Shown: piece after piece, positions 21,863 through 32,200 of the stretch
Position numbering within the stretch: position 1 is the first letter of the stretch
Layout of the letters: each line of letters begins with the position of its first letter
NCBI GenBank assembly: GCA_005656395.1
Contig: SRSI01000026.1
Location: 1 to 64,000 of the forward strand
Source: Strongyloides papillosus
Lineage: Eukaryota > Nematoda > Chromadorea > Rhabditida > Strongyloididae
Direction of reading: 5' to 3'
DNA length: 64,000 bases
Notes under the pieces: model-generated
Told to the model about the DNA's origin: nothing
The model's input: only the letters and a program-made list of their open reading frames with translations
The model's database searches: none
Position numbers and translations under genes: made by a program

Positions 21863-22591
21863 TTAAGCATCGTCCATGTGTTGCTGTTTCTTGAAAAACT
21901 TGATGAATAGGTTGTTCATTCTCGGGAATATGTAACAGAATTCCATCCATGAGACATGGGCATCGATGTCCATACGATCCCATGCTCTTAGGTTTGCCAA
22001 GACTTTTACGCCTTGAATCGTTTGGTGACACGGTGGTAGTGCCAAAACAATCTTCAGGTTGATAATTTTATTATTCTTTTGTAGGACTGAAATAAAAGTG
22101 GAAAGGTTTCCTTCTTTCCATCCATTTATGTGAATGAGAATGCCAGTGGCACAGTCCCATATTCCACTGTTGGTATTTGTTCCTCTTCGTGGGAAGTAAC
22201 CCCGGTGCAGGAAGCAAATGCGGTTGTAGTCGTCTATATCGGGAGCCGTTGTGCACAAGTCGCTCTCCGATATTGAGCTGCCGTCATCATCGTCCTCCAT
22301 GTAGGGTAATTCATAATCGTTTGATTCATGAAGTTGTTCGTCCCGGTCAGAGTGGTCCATTTCGTCAACCTTGTCTCTCATGAATGGGAGTTCATAGTCA
22401 TCGGCCACAAGGATTTCATCTTCACTATCGTCTTCGGAATCGTAGTTATTCAATGTTGGGGCTGCAGGTGCTGGTGGAAGTGAGTCTCTGTCGTCATCGC
22501 TGTCATCATCGTCAATAATGATGGGATTCTCTATGGAATCACCATATTGAATTTCTTCTTGTGAATGTTCTTGGAGGTCGATAATGTCCAT
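21863..22591 (-). CDS. Acidic accessory ORF of the retrotransposon
   Basis: This 242-aa frame lies 203 bp downstream of the Gag-Pol stop and in the same direction, in the place where env-like or accessory genes sit. Residues 1-120 are very acidic (runs of D/E/S including DDDDSDDD, repeated DDYELPFM / NDYELPYM motifs). Residues 120-242 look globular, with hydrophobic and aromatic residues and four or five cysteines (CFLHRGYFPRRG, WDCATGILIH, LALPPCHQT, MEFCYIFPRM). No signal peptide or membrane helix, so it is not a standard Env. A splice-acceptor-like TGTAACTAG sits immediately before the ATG in minus sense, consistent with expression from a spliced subgenomic RNA. Function unknown; the duplicated DYELP motif may be a docking site. 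Confidence 0.65.
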   Translation of the reverse strand: MDIIDLQEHSQEEIQYGDSIENPIIIDDDDSDDDRDSLPPAPAAPTLNNYDSEDDSEDEILVADDYELPFMRDKVDEMDHSDRDEQLHESNDYELPYMEDDDDGSSISESDLCTTAPDIDDYNRICFLHRGYFPRRGTNTNSGIWDCATGILIHINGWKEGNLSTFISVLQKNNKIINLKIVLALPPCHQTIQGVKVLANLRAWDRMDIDAHVSWMEFCYIFPRMNNLFIKFFKKQQHMDDA

Positions 22592-22794
22592 ACTAGTTAC
22601 AGAATGTTAGCAAAAATATAATAATGATATTCAGAAAAAAATGTTTGTAATCTTATGCTATTAAAATTATAAAGTATTTCTATTCAAATGTACTTGTCGG
22701 GGTGGGTATCGTTAAAAAAATTTCTTTTGTTGGATATTATTTGAAGCGTAGCGTGTTAGGTATAATTATATTATGTTAGTATTGCTAGACATAA

Positions 22795-25700
22795 TTATTG
22801 TTTCTTTGGTCTTCCACGACCTCTTTTGGGTTGTTGATTATCCAGACTATCATTTGAATTATTGTTTATTGAAATTATTTTCTTAGGTCTTCCACGACCT
22901 TTTTTTGGTTGAATTATTATTTCATCAGTATTTGATGTTTCATTAATGGTTGGTAGAACTTTTCGTGGCCTACCTCTCCCTTTCTTAATAATAGTTTCCT
23001 GTGGAAAAGATGGTACTATTGTATTTTGGTGATTATCATTGTCTAATATGTTTGATTCGTTATTTAGGGTATTTTGTATTGCTAGAGGGGCCAATTTTAA
23101 AAATCTTGCGTTGCAGCGTTCTATCTGTCCTGTTTTTCTATTTGATCTAGTAACCATTCCTATTAAATAGGTGTCGCCATGGAGATGTTCTAAGATTCGG
23201 TATGGACCATGGAATTGTTCATTGTTTTTGTGAGCATTGACTATTTTCTTGTAGACGATTGTACCAACTTTCAATGTAGCGAAATCTTTAGAAGTTGATG
23301 TTCCATCTGTAGGCGTTGGTTTAAGTTTTTCTTTAATGAATTGGAGTAAGTTTTGTCTGCCAGATAAAGTGGTATTTGTATAGGATTCATTTGTAAATCT
23401 GTCTGCAGTTGAGAGTATGTATTCTTTAGGTTTTCCTTCTTGATTGGTTGTATAGCTGAAGTTATGTACGTATTGCGTACTATTGATGATGTCACTAATG
23501 TCTTTCTCTTTGTAAATTCGTAATGATTCTCTGATTGTTCTGTTGAAACGTTCTACTATGCCATTTCCTTGATGATTGTATGCCGATACGGCATAATGTT
23601 CAATATTGTATGTTTTACAAAAATTTTTAAATAGGTCTGCTATGAATGCAGGACCATTGTCAGTTTTTAAGGTATGGGGAAAGCCAAGCAAGAAAAAGGA
23701 TAATTTTAGAAGTTTTATTGTCGTGGAGGTACCCATGTTCGTGGTATGGTGAAGATGTACAAATCGACTGTATTCGTCGATTATTACCAAAACATAATTA
23801 TGTTCACTAATTACTAAATGATCGACACTTAATGTGTGCCAAGGGTAAGGTGGTATAGGTATTTTTTTATCATGAACGGTAGCTTGTAAGGGGCCATGAG
23901 GTTTATTCGTTAAACAGGTGGTACAAGATGACCAAATTCTCTTGATATCATTATCAATGGCGAGCCAATGAAATGTATCTTTGAATTTTGGTGCACCTTT
24001 ATCATAGCCGTTATGGTTTCCTAATAAAGGATGTTCATGCCATCTAGTAAGAACCATGAAACGTAATTTTTGGGGGACATATAATCTAGTTTTACCTCTA
24101 AGAGAAGTTTTGCAATCGGGGTAGGTGTCTTTTTCTTTTTCATTCAAATATTTATGAAAGTTTTCTAATGTAAAGGGGTATTGTAAATATGTAGTTACTT
24201 TAGGGAAGACATCTGTATAGCTTTCTAATGTATCAGTAAGATTAATGTTAAAAACTTTTCTACTAAGATAGTCGGCAACAATGTTATTGCTACCTTTAAT
24301 GTATTTTATGTCAAGATCGAATCCCATAATATAATTTTTATATCTATCAAGGATGTTTGAAACATCCTTTTTTGTCATTAAACTTAATAAACTGTTTTGA
24401 TCAGTCAAAACAACTGATCTTTTTCCATAAATATAAGGTGAAAATTGTTTTAGCGCATAAACTAATCCTAGTGCTTCTAGTTGTACGGGTGCGTACATGG
24501 TTTCTGATTTCTTAAGGGTACGTGAAGCAAATGCAATTGGTCTATCCTCTTGCATTAATGCTGCACCTAAACCTTGTATAGATGCATCTGTCATAATAGT
24601 GAATTGTTTTGTGGGATCAGGTGGGGCTAAAGTACAAGCTGATATTATAGCTTGTTTTAGATTTTCAAATGCTTCAGTGTGCTTATTAGTCCAAATAAAA
24701 TTATTAATAGTGTCGTATAATAGTCCAGCAATTTTGCTGTAAGATGGTATGTGTTTACGATAATAATTAGCAGTACCTAGGAAAGAACGAAGTTCTTTTT
24801 CATTCTTAGGGATTGGTTTTTCAGCCAATGCTTGTGTTTTTGCAGGGTTGGGTTTGACACCGTCCTTGCTAATAATAAATCCTAAGTATTCCAACGATTG
24901 TTGGAAAAATAAGCATTTTGACAAAGAAAATTTAAGACCTAAATTGTGTGCTTTCTCTAACGCGGATCGTATATTGTCTATGTGTGTGGGTATCTCATTA
25001 TCGGTTAATAGAATATCATCTAAGTATACAAATTTATTGCTATCGTTAAATATTTTTTCCATGATATGATTAAAGAAGTCCGGGCTGCCTACTAAACCCA
25101 TGGGAATTCTTTTGTATTGAAAGATTCCTATGTGTGTAGGAAATCCGGTAAGATATCGACTAGATTTGTCTAAAGTCAGCTGGTGGAAACCATTCTTCAA
25201 ATCTAACGAAGTATAGAATGTGTTTCCGGCAGCTTTGTCTAGTATACTGTCTATTCGCGGTATGTGGTGACTTTGGGGTTGTATTATTTTGTTAATTGCT
25301 CGAAAATCGACTACGAATCGCCATTCGTCGTTTTTCTTTTTAACAGGGTGAATTCTGGAGAGATATGGTGTGCGCGAAGGCTCAATCATGTCACTATCTA
25401 ACATATCATTTACTTGTTTCTCAATTTCTCTTTCTTTTTCTATAGAATATCGAGGTGTCTTAATGGGTTTCGGAATGTCATGAGGGATCGTATGTAATTC
25501 AAGTGTCTCAGGTCCATTATAATGTCCTGGTGTACTATTAAACTCATGAAAAACATTTCTAAATTTCCATAGAATATTTTTAAGATCAAGGATATTCTTA
25601 TCAGTAAGTTCACTTGTGTCTAACGATACTAATTGTAAAAAATCATTTTTGGATGTTATTTTAGATTTAATCTTAGATGGGTATGGTGGTAATCTATCGA

Positions 25701-28700
25701 CAATGTCTGCTTCATCACTGTCATAACCGTCATCCGTTATTCTTAACTCATTTTCATTTAACTGTTCTATTAAAGTAACATGGCCTAGTAAGGTATCTTT
25801 CTTTAACATTACAGGGTTGTTACCTATATTATCAATTATTAAATTAACTTTTCCGTCAAGAACGGGTGTTATTTGGGAATAAGTCATTAATAAATTATTT
25901 CCTTTAAATCGAGGGTTTACAATTGTAAAAACATCTTTTTCATTCAGATGTGGGGCTGATAAGACCTCGGGATTAAGAATAGAATGGGTTTTCGGGTTAA
26001 GTAGTGTGTCAGCAGGTAATATCATTTCGTAAGCATTATGTAATTCTAGTGTATGTGTACCAAGGGTAACTGTGCCGTTAGTCCAAGATATTTTCAAATC
26101 GCCTATTTCAGCTAATCCTGGTTGTCCCAAGATTAGATCATGACTAATGTCAGGGCTAATATAACAAGTGATAACATATTTTGATTTTCCTAATTTGAGG
26201 GTTAATAATGCTTTTCCTATAATTTTAATTTTTGTACCGTTTGCAGATGTGGCTACTATATTGTCAATAGGAAGTCGTTTAAAACTGTTAGATGGTATCA
26301 TTTCAAGTATTACCTTACTAATCACATTTATAGTTGCGCCGGTATCAATCAAAGTAAGAACTTCTGTGTTATCAATGTCTATTACTACTTTAGCAATTGC
26401 TTCATGCAAAATACTGTTTACTGTTGCTAAAAGAGGCCCATCTCCAAATTTCCAATTGGATGATGTCGTATTGTGAGTCAAAGGTTGGTGATAAGGTTGT
26501 TTGATAATCTTACGTGTTTTAGTGTGACTATTAGATGACTTTTGTTTAACTGTACTTATCATGCGGCTACCTATGAGGGTGCTAAGAAAAGTCAATAACG
26601 ATGCAATGCTACTAGGTAAAGTTAACATTGCATTGTAAAGATCTAGGTGTTTAATATTATCAATGAAACGAACGAAATTATTATATGCCGTACAATGTTC
26701 AGACGTTATAGTCGAAGCTGTAGTTGTATGTTCTTGTTTTATACGTAACATTTGTTGTAATGTTATTATATCTTGTGATTGCTTTTCAAGTTTCTGTAAT
26801 AATACATCAGGTTCACCTGTATCCATGGCTTCGGTTTTGATGGAACCAATAGAAGTTTTTAATTCTGTCATTTGTTCATCAAAAATTTGCTTAATGATTT
26901 TAATTTCTTCATTTTTCTTCTTTTCATAGTCTTTCTCAATCTCATCAGCTCGTATTTTCCATTCTAATAAATCATTTTGTCGTTGCTTTTCACACTTTTC
27001 TTTTTCTAATTTTATAGCTTGCTCTAATTTTTCCTGAGCAGAGGAAGATATCTCTTTTATGTGTGCATTATGAGAATCTTTGAGGTTAAGAGCGGCATTC
27101 TGAGCACCAGTAGTACTAAGACTTAACGTTTGTAGGTAATCTTTTGTTTCCTTCAATTGTTCTTTCAGGGAAGCAATTTCTTCATTGTTTCGTTTGATAT
27201 AGAGATCACGAAGCTCAACATCTCCTCGCAATCGAATAATTTCAAATTTCTGGTCTTCTTGTACTTTATCTGTCTTTGGTAACTCACATGGCACTATTTT
27301 CTTGAAGGCTTTGGCGTTATTTTCGCATATTTCAATTCCTGATTCTAGTTGAGCATTTCTTTTCTGTAGTTGTTCGACTTGCTTCATCGCAACTTCCAAT
27401 TGTTGTCTCGCTGTATTACATGATAGTTCATCGGAATCAACTTTATGATGTGGTCTCTTTCTCTTAGCTATTGGGGAAACAGGAACTATTTTTCCTCTAT
27501 CCAACGTTCTTTCAATGTCATTTGGATCAGGGCACGTTACGTTAAACGAATAATGGTATGCAAATATTTCTAACCATTTGTCATAATCCGCATCTGTTAA
27601 TACGAGGGGGGTGTCCTTTATCATCAATACATTCGTATCAGTTTCATTCTTATACAATTTTGTTCCCTCACATCCTTGCTTATCTAACAAGGATATCTTG
27701 GTCTCTATCTGTGGTCTAGTTTCTAAGTCCACTAAGATATCGCCAAATCTCATCACATTATGGTATTGTTCAACTCTACATACATCATCCATATAGGTAA
27801 CTTCAATTTTACTAAATGCAGAATGTTTGTAGTTAAATTGTTTATACATTTCTGGAAAGAAAGGTGGGATTTGTTCACACTCCCACGCGAAGCTCGGTAT
27901 AATCAGGGCAAATATAGTTACTAATGTGAGAGCAGTCTTCGGAATGTCGAATAACGAGAGTTTACCAGCTAATTCACTGAGTAAGGATGATTGTTTCTGT
28001 AGATTTGTCTCGATAGAATTAATCTTATGACTGTAATTCGGTTTCTTAGATGATGTAACAAAATTCTTCTTCGTAGATGATTGGTGTCCTCTGATTCTAT
28101 TGCCGTTAAAATTCTTTCTATCGTTTCGTTTAGGATTACTTTTCAAGAATGATGGTTGGGGAAATTTCGTTGTCTTGTTGTTATTGAATGGTTGGTTATT
28201 TCTGCGGGTGTCATTGAATCTCTTGTCATTATTCTTGTTTACAGGTTGGTGATTACCAAAATGTTGCTTCTTTTTAAAGTGACCATTGTTCGTGGAGAAA
28301 GTGTTGTTATTTCTGTGCGGTGCTTTACCAAATAAGGGTTTATTCGGGTATAATCTCGAGTATCCAGATGAATATGCTTGTGTAAAAGCATGCCAAGGGG
28401 TGTAATAATCCGGTTGAGGTACGATTATTCTTATGTTACTATCCAGTCCATTAATAAATTGTCTACGTCTATCATTGTTTAACGGAGCATTGTCCATCAT
28501 CTCATTGGAATCCATACGGAGACCATCAAGACGAAGTACATAATTTTCGAACATTCTAATATAAGTACCTATAGGTGCGCCTAATTGTTTTGGAGGATGG
28601 ATGGAAGCACCGAGCATAGCTCTGTGTCCATCTAATTCCATTAATTCAACAATGTTTTCAAAGGTGGATAATAAAGTATAAGTAGAAGATGAGTCACGGT

Positions 28701-29223
28701 TATTAAGATGTTGTTGGTAGTACGATTTAATAAGACCTTTGTCTTTGGCTATTAAGGATGGGACATAATAAACAGCAAGTTGATCAAGTAAATCTTTACG
28801 GGAATTATTTTTAGCTAATGAAAATAGGGCAGTATCTAGGGCACGGATGTATCTTTCAACACCACTGATGGTAAAATCATACAAAAGAGGAACAACCTTT
28901 CCGATTTCTTTACGGAAGGTCGCGTCTAACTCTTTCTCAAAGGGTTGTAAATCAAGATTCATGTCATTATCGGTAAGGGTAGGAACAGGGTACTCACGAA
29001 GGTATTTAGCTTCATCTAATCTTAGATTATTAATCAACATTTTAAGGGCATTATTTTGAATCAAACTTATCTGGTGTTGTTCATCAGACGAAAGGCTTTT
29101 GGCGTTCTTCTGCTCTTGGAGCCAGTTAGATTTCAAAGCATTGTATTGGTTAAGGAAAACTTGATGATTGTCTGCAGCAGGCTGCTTCTTGGTATCAGAT
29201 CGCTTGAATATTCTCGGGAGCAT
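22795..29223 (-). CDS. Gag-Pol polyprotein of the Ty3/Gypsy element
   Basis: 2142 aa without frameshift or stop. Gag-like part 1-300; an Asn/Lys/Arg-rich basic tail (300-400) replaces a CCHC knuckle. An unusual insert follows: hydrophobic segment 430-448 ending S-F-A-W like a signal peptide, a Cys-containing domain with N-glycosylation sequons (NET about 526, NVT 561), a coiled coil 605-840 and a second hydrophobic segment about 868-886. Aspartic protease has DTGA at 961-964. RT about 1270-1480 has catalytic YLDD near 1400. RNase H (TDAS near 1545; TDQNS) follows. Integrase has a His/Cys zinc-binding head (WHEHPLLGNHNG...C..C, about 1728-1770) and a DDE core (SVDHL near 1800, TDNGPA near 1855, GIVERFNR near 1890). 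Three AT-hooks (GRGRPRK/GRGRPKK) lie at about 2082, 2109 and 2135. Nothing looks inactivated, so the element may be competent to move. Confidence 0.95.
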   Translation of the reverse strand: MLPRIFKRSDTKKQPAADNHQVFLNQYNALKSNWLQEQKNAKSLSSDEQHQISLIQNNALKMLINNLRLDEAKYLREYPVPTLTDNDMNLDLQPFEKELDATFRKEIGKVVPLLYDFTISGVERYIRALDTALFSLAKNNSRKDLLDQLAVYYVPSLIAKDKGLIKSYYQQHLNNRDSSSTYTLLSTFENIVELMELDGHRAMLGASIHPPKQLGAPIGTYIRMFENYVLRLDGLRMDSNEMMDNAPLNNDRRRQFINGLDSNIRIIVPQPDYYTPWHAFTQAYSSGYSRLYPNKPLFGKAPHRNNNTFSTNNGHFKKKQHFGNHQPVNKNNDKRFNDTRRNNQPFNNNKTTKFPQPSFLKSNPKRNDRKNFNGNRIRGHQSSTKKNFVTSSKKPNYSHKINSIETNLQKQSSLLSELAGKLSLFDIPKTALTLVTIFALIIPSFAWECEQIPPFFPEMYKQFNYKHSAFSKIEVTYMDDVCRVEQYHNVMRFGDILVDLETRPQIETKISLLDKQGCEGTKLYKNETDTNVLMIKDTPLVLTDADYDKWLEIFAYHYSFNVTCPDPNDIERTLDRGKIVPVSPIAKRKRPHHKVDSDELSCNTARQQLEVAMKQVEQLQKRNAQLESGIEICENNAKAFKKIVPCELPKTDKVQEDQKFEIIRLRGDVELRDLYIKRNNEEIASLKEQLKETKDYLQTLSLSTTGAQNAALNLKDSHNAHIKEISSSAQEKLEQAIKLEKEKCEKQRQNDLLEWKIRADEIEKDYEKKKNEEIKIIKQIFDEQMTELKTSIGSIKTEAMDTGEPDVLLQKLEKQSQDIITLQQMLRIKQEHTTTASTITSEHCTAYNNFVRFIDNIKHLDLYNAMLTLPSSIASLLTFLSTLIGSRMISTVKQKSSNSHTKTRKIIKQPYHQPLTHNTTSSNWKFGDGPLLATVNSILHEAIAKVVIDIDNTEVLTLIDTGATINVISKVILEMIPSNSFKRLPIDNIVATSANGTKIKIIGKALLTLKLGKSKYVITCYISPDISHDLILGQPGLAEIGDLKISWTNGTVTLGTHTLELHNAYEMILPADTLLNPKTHSILNPEVLSAPHLNEKDVFTIVNPRFKGNNLLMTYSQITPVLDGKVNLIIDNIGNNPVMLKKDTLLGHVTLIEQLNENELRITDDGYDSDEADIVDRLPPYPSKIKSKITSKNDFLQLVSLDTSELTDKNILDLKNILWKFRNVFHEFNSTPGHYNGPETLELHTIPHDIPKPIKTPRYSIEKEREIEKQVNDMLDSDMIEPSRTPYLSRIHPVKKKNDEWRFVVDFRAINKIIQPQSHHIPRIDSILDKAAGNTFYTSLDLKNGFHQLTLDKSSRYLTGFPTHIGIFQYKRIPMGLVGSPDFFNHIMEKIFNDSNKFVYLDDILLTDNEIPTHIDNIRSALEKAHNLGLKFSLSKCLFFQQSLEYLGFIISKDGVKPNPAKTQALAEKPIPKNEKELRSFLGTANYYRKHIPSYSKIAGLLYDTINNFIWTNKHTEAFENLKQAIISACTLAPPDPTKQFTIMTDASIQGLGAALMQEDRPIAFASRTLKKSETMYAPVQLEALGLVYALKQFSPYIYGKRSVVLTDQNSLLSLMTKKDVSNILDRYKNYIMGFDLDIKYIKGSNNIVADYLSRKVFNINLTDTLESYTDVFPKVTTYLQYPFTLENFHKYLNEKEKDTYPDCKTSLRGKTRLYVPQKLRFMVLTRWHEHPLLGNHNGYDKGAPKFKDTFHWLAIDNDIKRIWSSCTTCLTNKPHGPLQATVHDKKIPIPPYPWHTLSVDHLVISEHNYVLVIIDEYSRFVHLHHTTNMGTSTTIKLLKLSFFLLGFPHTLKTDNGPAFIADLFKNFCKTYNIEHYAVSAYNHQGNGIVERFNRTIRESLRIYKEKDISDIINSTQYVHNFSYTTNQEGKPKEYILSTADRFTNESYTNTTLSGRQNLLQFIKEKLKPTPTDGTSTSKDFATLKVGTIVYKKIVNAHKNNEQFHGPYRILEHLHGDTYLIGMVTRSNRKTGQIERCNARFLKLAPLAIQNTLNNESNILDNDNHQNTIVPSFPQETIIKKGRGRPRKVLPTINETSNTDEIIIQPKKGRGRPKKIISINNNSNDSLDNQQPKRGRGRPKKQ

Positions 29224-30230
29224 TAGTGAAAATACTAAACGTCGTCGAATAATAAATGGTGCCTATTTCAATTTACTAGACTCTTATATATAAAAAAATT
29301 AGGTCCTCGGGGTAATGCAAATAATTGGTAGACAGGTGTATTGTGTGTTCATGTTTCTTTTAAGTGCTTCTATTTAAAAAAAGTAATTATCGTCTACGAA
29401 TTTTCTATATCGGTTATTATTTCTTTTGTATCGAAAAAAAAAGTGCTTTATTGTAACTAGACTTGTTTGTATGCCATCTGACGTATGCGGAGCCTTCTCT
29501 TTTGTTAATTCTTGTTTGTTAAAAAAATCGGCCTTATGTAAAAATTTTATCTATTATATTGCTTCAATTATTCTATCCTTTAAAGTAATTGTCTAGTCTA
29601 TTTATTAATCTCTTTATATGAACACAGTCGTCCATGAATAGTTAATTGTTAAAAAAATGTTGTAGTGTGTGTCCCTTTGTTATCAATGTGGTTTTTCTTT
29701 GCAATTATTCATGGTCATAATTGTACTTTAAAGTGGTCCATTATCCGCATGAAAATGTGTACTTGGCTCGTCAGAAGGTGCCAGACTGCATTCCTTGATG
29801 AGGACGTGGGTGTACAATGATGAGCCAACATCAAACCACGCATCGGTGCTCCAATGTGACGATTCATGACGTCGTCACTACCAATTAGAAGTCTGGCGTC
29901 AGCCTTATGAGGTATGCTTTAAAATTTTGTGAAGCTATTATTTATTATTTATGCACTATGTAAGACTTTGGCTGACGGTGGATCCATTTCTGTAGAAGGC
30001 TTGTTTCATAAAGGTGTTTGGTACTTGTCTACATAAAATTATTAATAAAGTCTTACATTTTAATATCAGAAGCTGTCCTTTGTGTCTACGGGAAGAGTCG
30101 TTAAAGGCATTGTTGTATCTCCATTTTAGATCATCAATTTGTGTTGTTGCAAGCAGTACTCCATTACTGAAAATGTCGGGAAATCCACAAAAGAGGTTCG
30201 GGTATCAAAGTGTAGCGATTAGTTCAAACG
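29224..30230 (-). promoter_or_regulatory. 5' leader of the retrotransposon
   Basis: About 1 kb between the primer-binding site and gag with no supported ORF on the sense strand. The region 29770-29905 is GC-richer and self-complementary (GCCAGAC near 29789 against GTCTGGC near 29893), a likely folded packaging or dimerisation region. This role is inferred from position only. Confidence 0.5.
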
Positions 30231-30244
30231 AGGTGGAACCTCCA
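30231..30244 (-). promoter_or_regulatory. Primer-binding site candidate
   Basis: Immediately after the 5' LTR in minus sense lies TGGAGGTTCCACCT, starting with the TGG that pairs with a tRNA CCA end. I could not match it to a particular tRNA in this window. Confidence 0.55.
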
Positions 30245-30522
30245 TGTAATCCTGGTAGATTCTTCGGGAGCCGTAGAGGCTCCCGGGCTTTTACAATATA
30301 TAACCCGGAACTTTATACAATAGTTTATTTAAGCAAAGGGGAATTGTAGTATTATAAAAGTAAAGATATATAGGTTACTAATGTAATATATATTTATTAA
30401 ATATTCTCCTTCCGTTCCTTATATAGGCCTCAAGGTGAGGGCGTGTTCTATCGGCTAGTTTCCTACATAGTTTGGGTATTGATGTACATACCTTTAGTCT
30501 GATACAGCGTCCCATGTTCACA
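30245..30522 (-). repeat. 5' LTR (right copy)
   Basis: 278 bp and apparently identical to the left LTR. The TATA box CCTATATAAGG (minus sense) lies at 30417-30427, so transcription should start some 25-30 bp further left and run towards gag. Confidence 0.95.
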
Positions 30523-30526
30523 TAAT

Positions 30527-31409
30527 ATAATTCAGTAATGTTCAAGTTAATGGTTATCACTGCACATATTTATCAATTGGAAAATATGATTATTAGTGTA
30601 TAAGTATAAGCTATTATTGTAATTAGATAAAATCACTTCTTAAAATTATATTTGTATAATTACAAATTATCATATTATCAATACTTAATTTTTTTGTTAA
30701 AGAGTGAATGTAATTATCCATTATTTTAGATACTGTGTCTTCCAAGAGTTTTAACTAAGATATGATAAACTGAAGCTTAAAAATTTTATGTCGAACATTT
30801 GAAAAGATGTATTAATGTTAAAAGAGTTTAGTAATTGTTCTCAAAATATTAAGATGCATAAATGAACCTTGAATAATAAAACATTCATTTGTAGAATTTT
30901 CGCTTCTAATAAAGATATTTTAAATTATGTTACTTGAAAACTACTTTTAATGACCTATTATAAAATATGTTTTCAAAACTGAAAAAGAAAAAATAGATTA
31001 CTAGTAACGTATTTTATAATATATTCTAATACAAGTTAGACTTTAAAATTAGCATGATATTATACAAAATATTAAAATTCAATAACAATTTACATTGTTT
31101 CGAAATATTGAACATATATATTATTGTAAAATAAAAGAAACACTTTATGGTAAAACCTAATGATGTTCTTCGTTTTAAACATTTTTTTGTCGTTTGATAT
31201 TTTTTTATAGGTAGAGCTTTTTATTACATTTACTAAGAATTGTTAAAATTTGTCTCATTTTTCTTTTGTATATCATATTAAAAAAAATTCTACACTAGTT
31301 TAATATCATTAAATATGTTTTAATAAAATTTTTAATGTAGTTTTGTATTACTAGTGTTCATAGTAAAATAACATTTTTAATAATTATGTGGAAAATAACT
31401 ATAACGTTT
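30527..31409. other. AT-rich stretch without a gene
   Basis: Nothing recognised between the LTR element and the 5S-like sequence. Confidence 0.5.
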
Positions 31410-31528
31410 TATGCTCATATTCGGCTGAAATACACTGAATCCCGTCCGACCTCTAAAGCGAATCAGTCGAAAGATATTTTAATACTTGGATAAGAAACTT
31501 CTTGGAAACTATTAGTGGTGTAAGTCTT
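31410..31528 (+). pseudogene. 5S rRNA-like pseudogene 1
   Basis: The phrases GCTGAAATACAC, ATCCCGTCCGACCT, AATACTTGGAT and GTGTAAGTC followed by a long T-run line up, in order and at the right spacing, with eukaryotic 5S rRNA (…CCCGTCCGATC…TAGTACTTGGAT…GTTGTAAGC, then a Pol III terminator). The middle and 3' parts are heavily substituted, so it is a pseudogene. Confidence 0.5.
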
Positions 31529-31734
31529 TTTTTTAATCTTGTTTATATAAAATAATTACAATAACAACATTTTTATACAAATAATTTTAAATATCTGTTT
31601 ATAAATTTAAATAATTACCAAAAAAATAACAAAGTCAATAAAAATTTAGTTATCATTTTAATTTTATTTTTATTATGTATAATTTTGAATTCTAGATGTA
31701 GTTATAACAACTAAATATATACTTATAATAAGTA

Positions 31735-32075
31735 TTAGTTAATATATTTCATTCAGAAAAATGTTTAAAATATTAGGAGCTATTTCTAGCTTCATTCAAA
31801 AATTTTGAAAGCTGAAGAATTACCTTCAGAATTCAATTTTATCTTTAAATTAAGTTATTTAAACCGAAATTTTTATAATAATATTAACTCACATCTTTTA
31901 CATTTCATTCGTTTACAATTTTTTACCAATTAATATGCAGCGAATGTATGTGTATTATATAAAAGATAATTGTTTTAATAAAGATGCAAAAAACAACTAT
32001 ATAATGAATAATAGCAATATTTTCGAAGTTTTTAAATATAAAAATTAAACAAGATTAATTTTTAAAAAGTGTACT
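31735..32075. repeat. Dispersed duplication, copy 2
   Basis: Diverged copy of 16665-17010 in the same orientation; see that entry for the shared phrases. Confidence 0.6.
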
Positions 32076-32200
32076 TATCACAATGAAATAATTCTTCATT
32101 TATTTTATATCATTATTAATATTTATGTAGAAAACAATTCTAGTGTCTTGCTTTTATAGACACAAAATCAAAATGTTAACCATAGTTGACAATCTAACTT

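Larger units (their letters stand above)
20496..30526 (-). mobile_element. Complete Ty3/Gypsy-type LTR retrotransposon
   Basis: The LTRs at 20500-20777 and 30245-30522 are both 278 bp, begin TG, end CA, and look identical by eye. The element is flanked by the 4-bp target duplication TAAT (20496-20499 and 30523-30526). Transcription is leftwards: 5' LTR at right, primer-binding candidate starting TGGAGGTTCC directly after it, ~1-kb leader, one 2142-codon Gag-Pol frame, an acidic accessory ORF, then the 3' LTR. The order protease-RT-RNase H-integrase and the 4-bp duplication are those of Ty3/Gypsy. Identical LTRs and an unbroken frame point to very recent insertion. Unusual features are the membrane/coiled-coil insert, the C-terminal AT-hooks and an antisense spliced gene. 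Confidence 0.95.

Noticed and set aside
29770..29905. Hammerhead ribozyme in the retrotransposon leader
   Set aside because: CTGACGA- and TTGATGAG-like words are present, but the GAAA strand and the required stem II were not found.
30014..30349. 111-codon plus frame reaching into the LTR
   Set aside because: Runs antisense through the leader and LTR, has no signal, domain or splice support.
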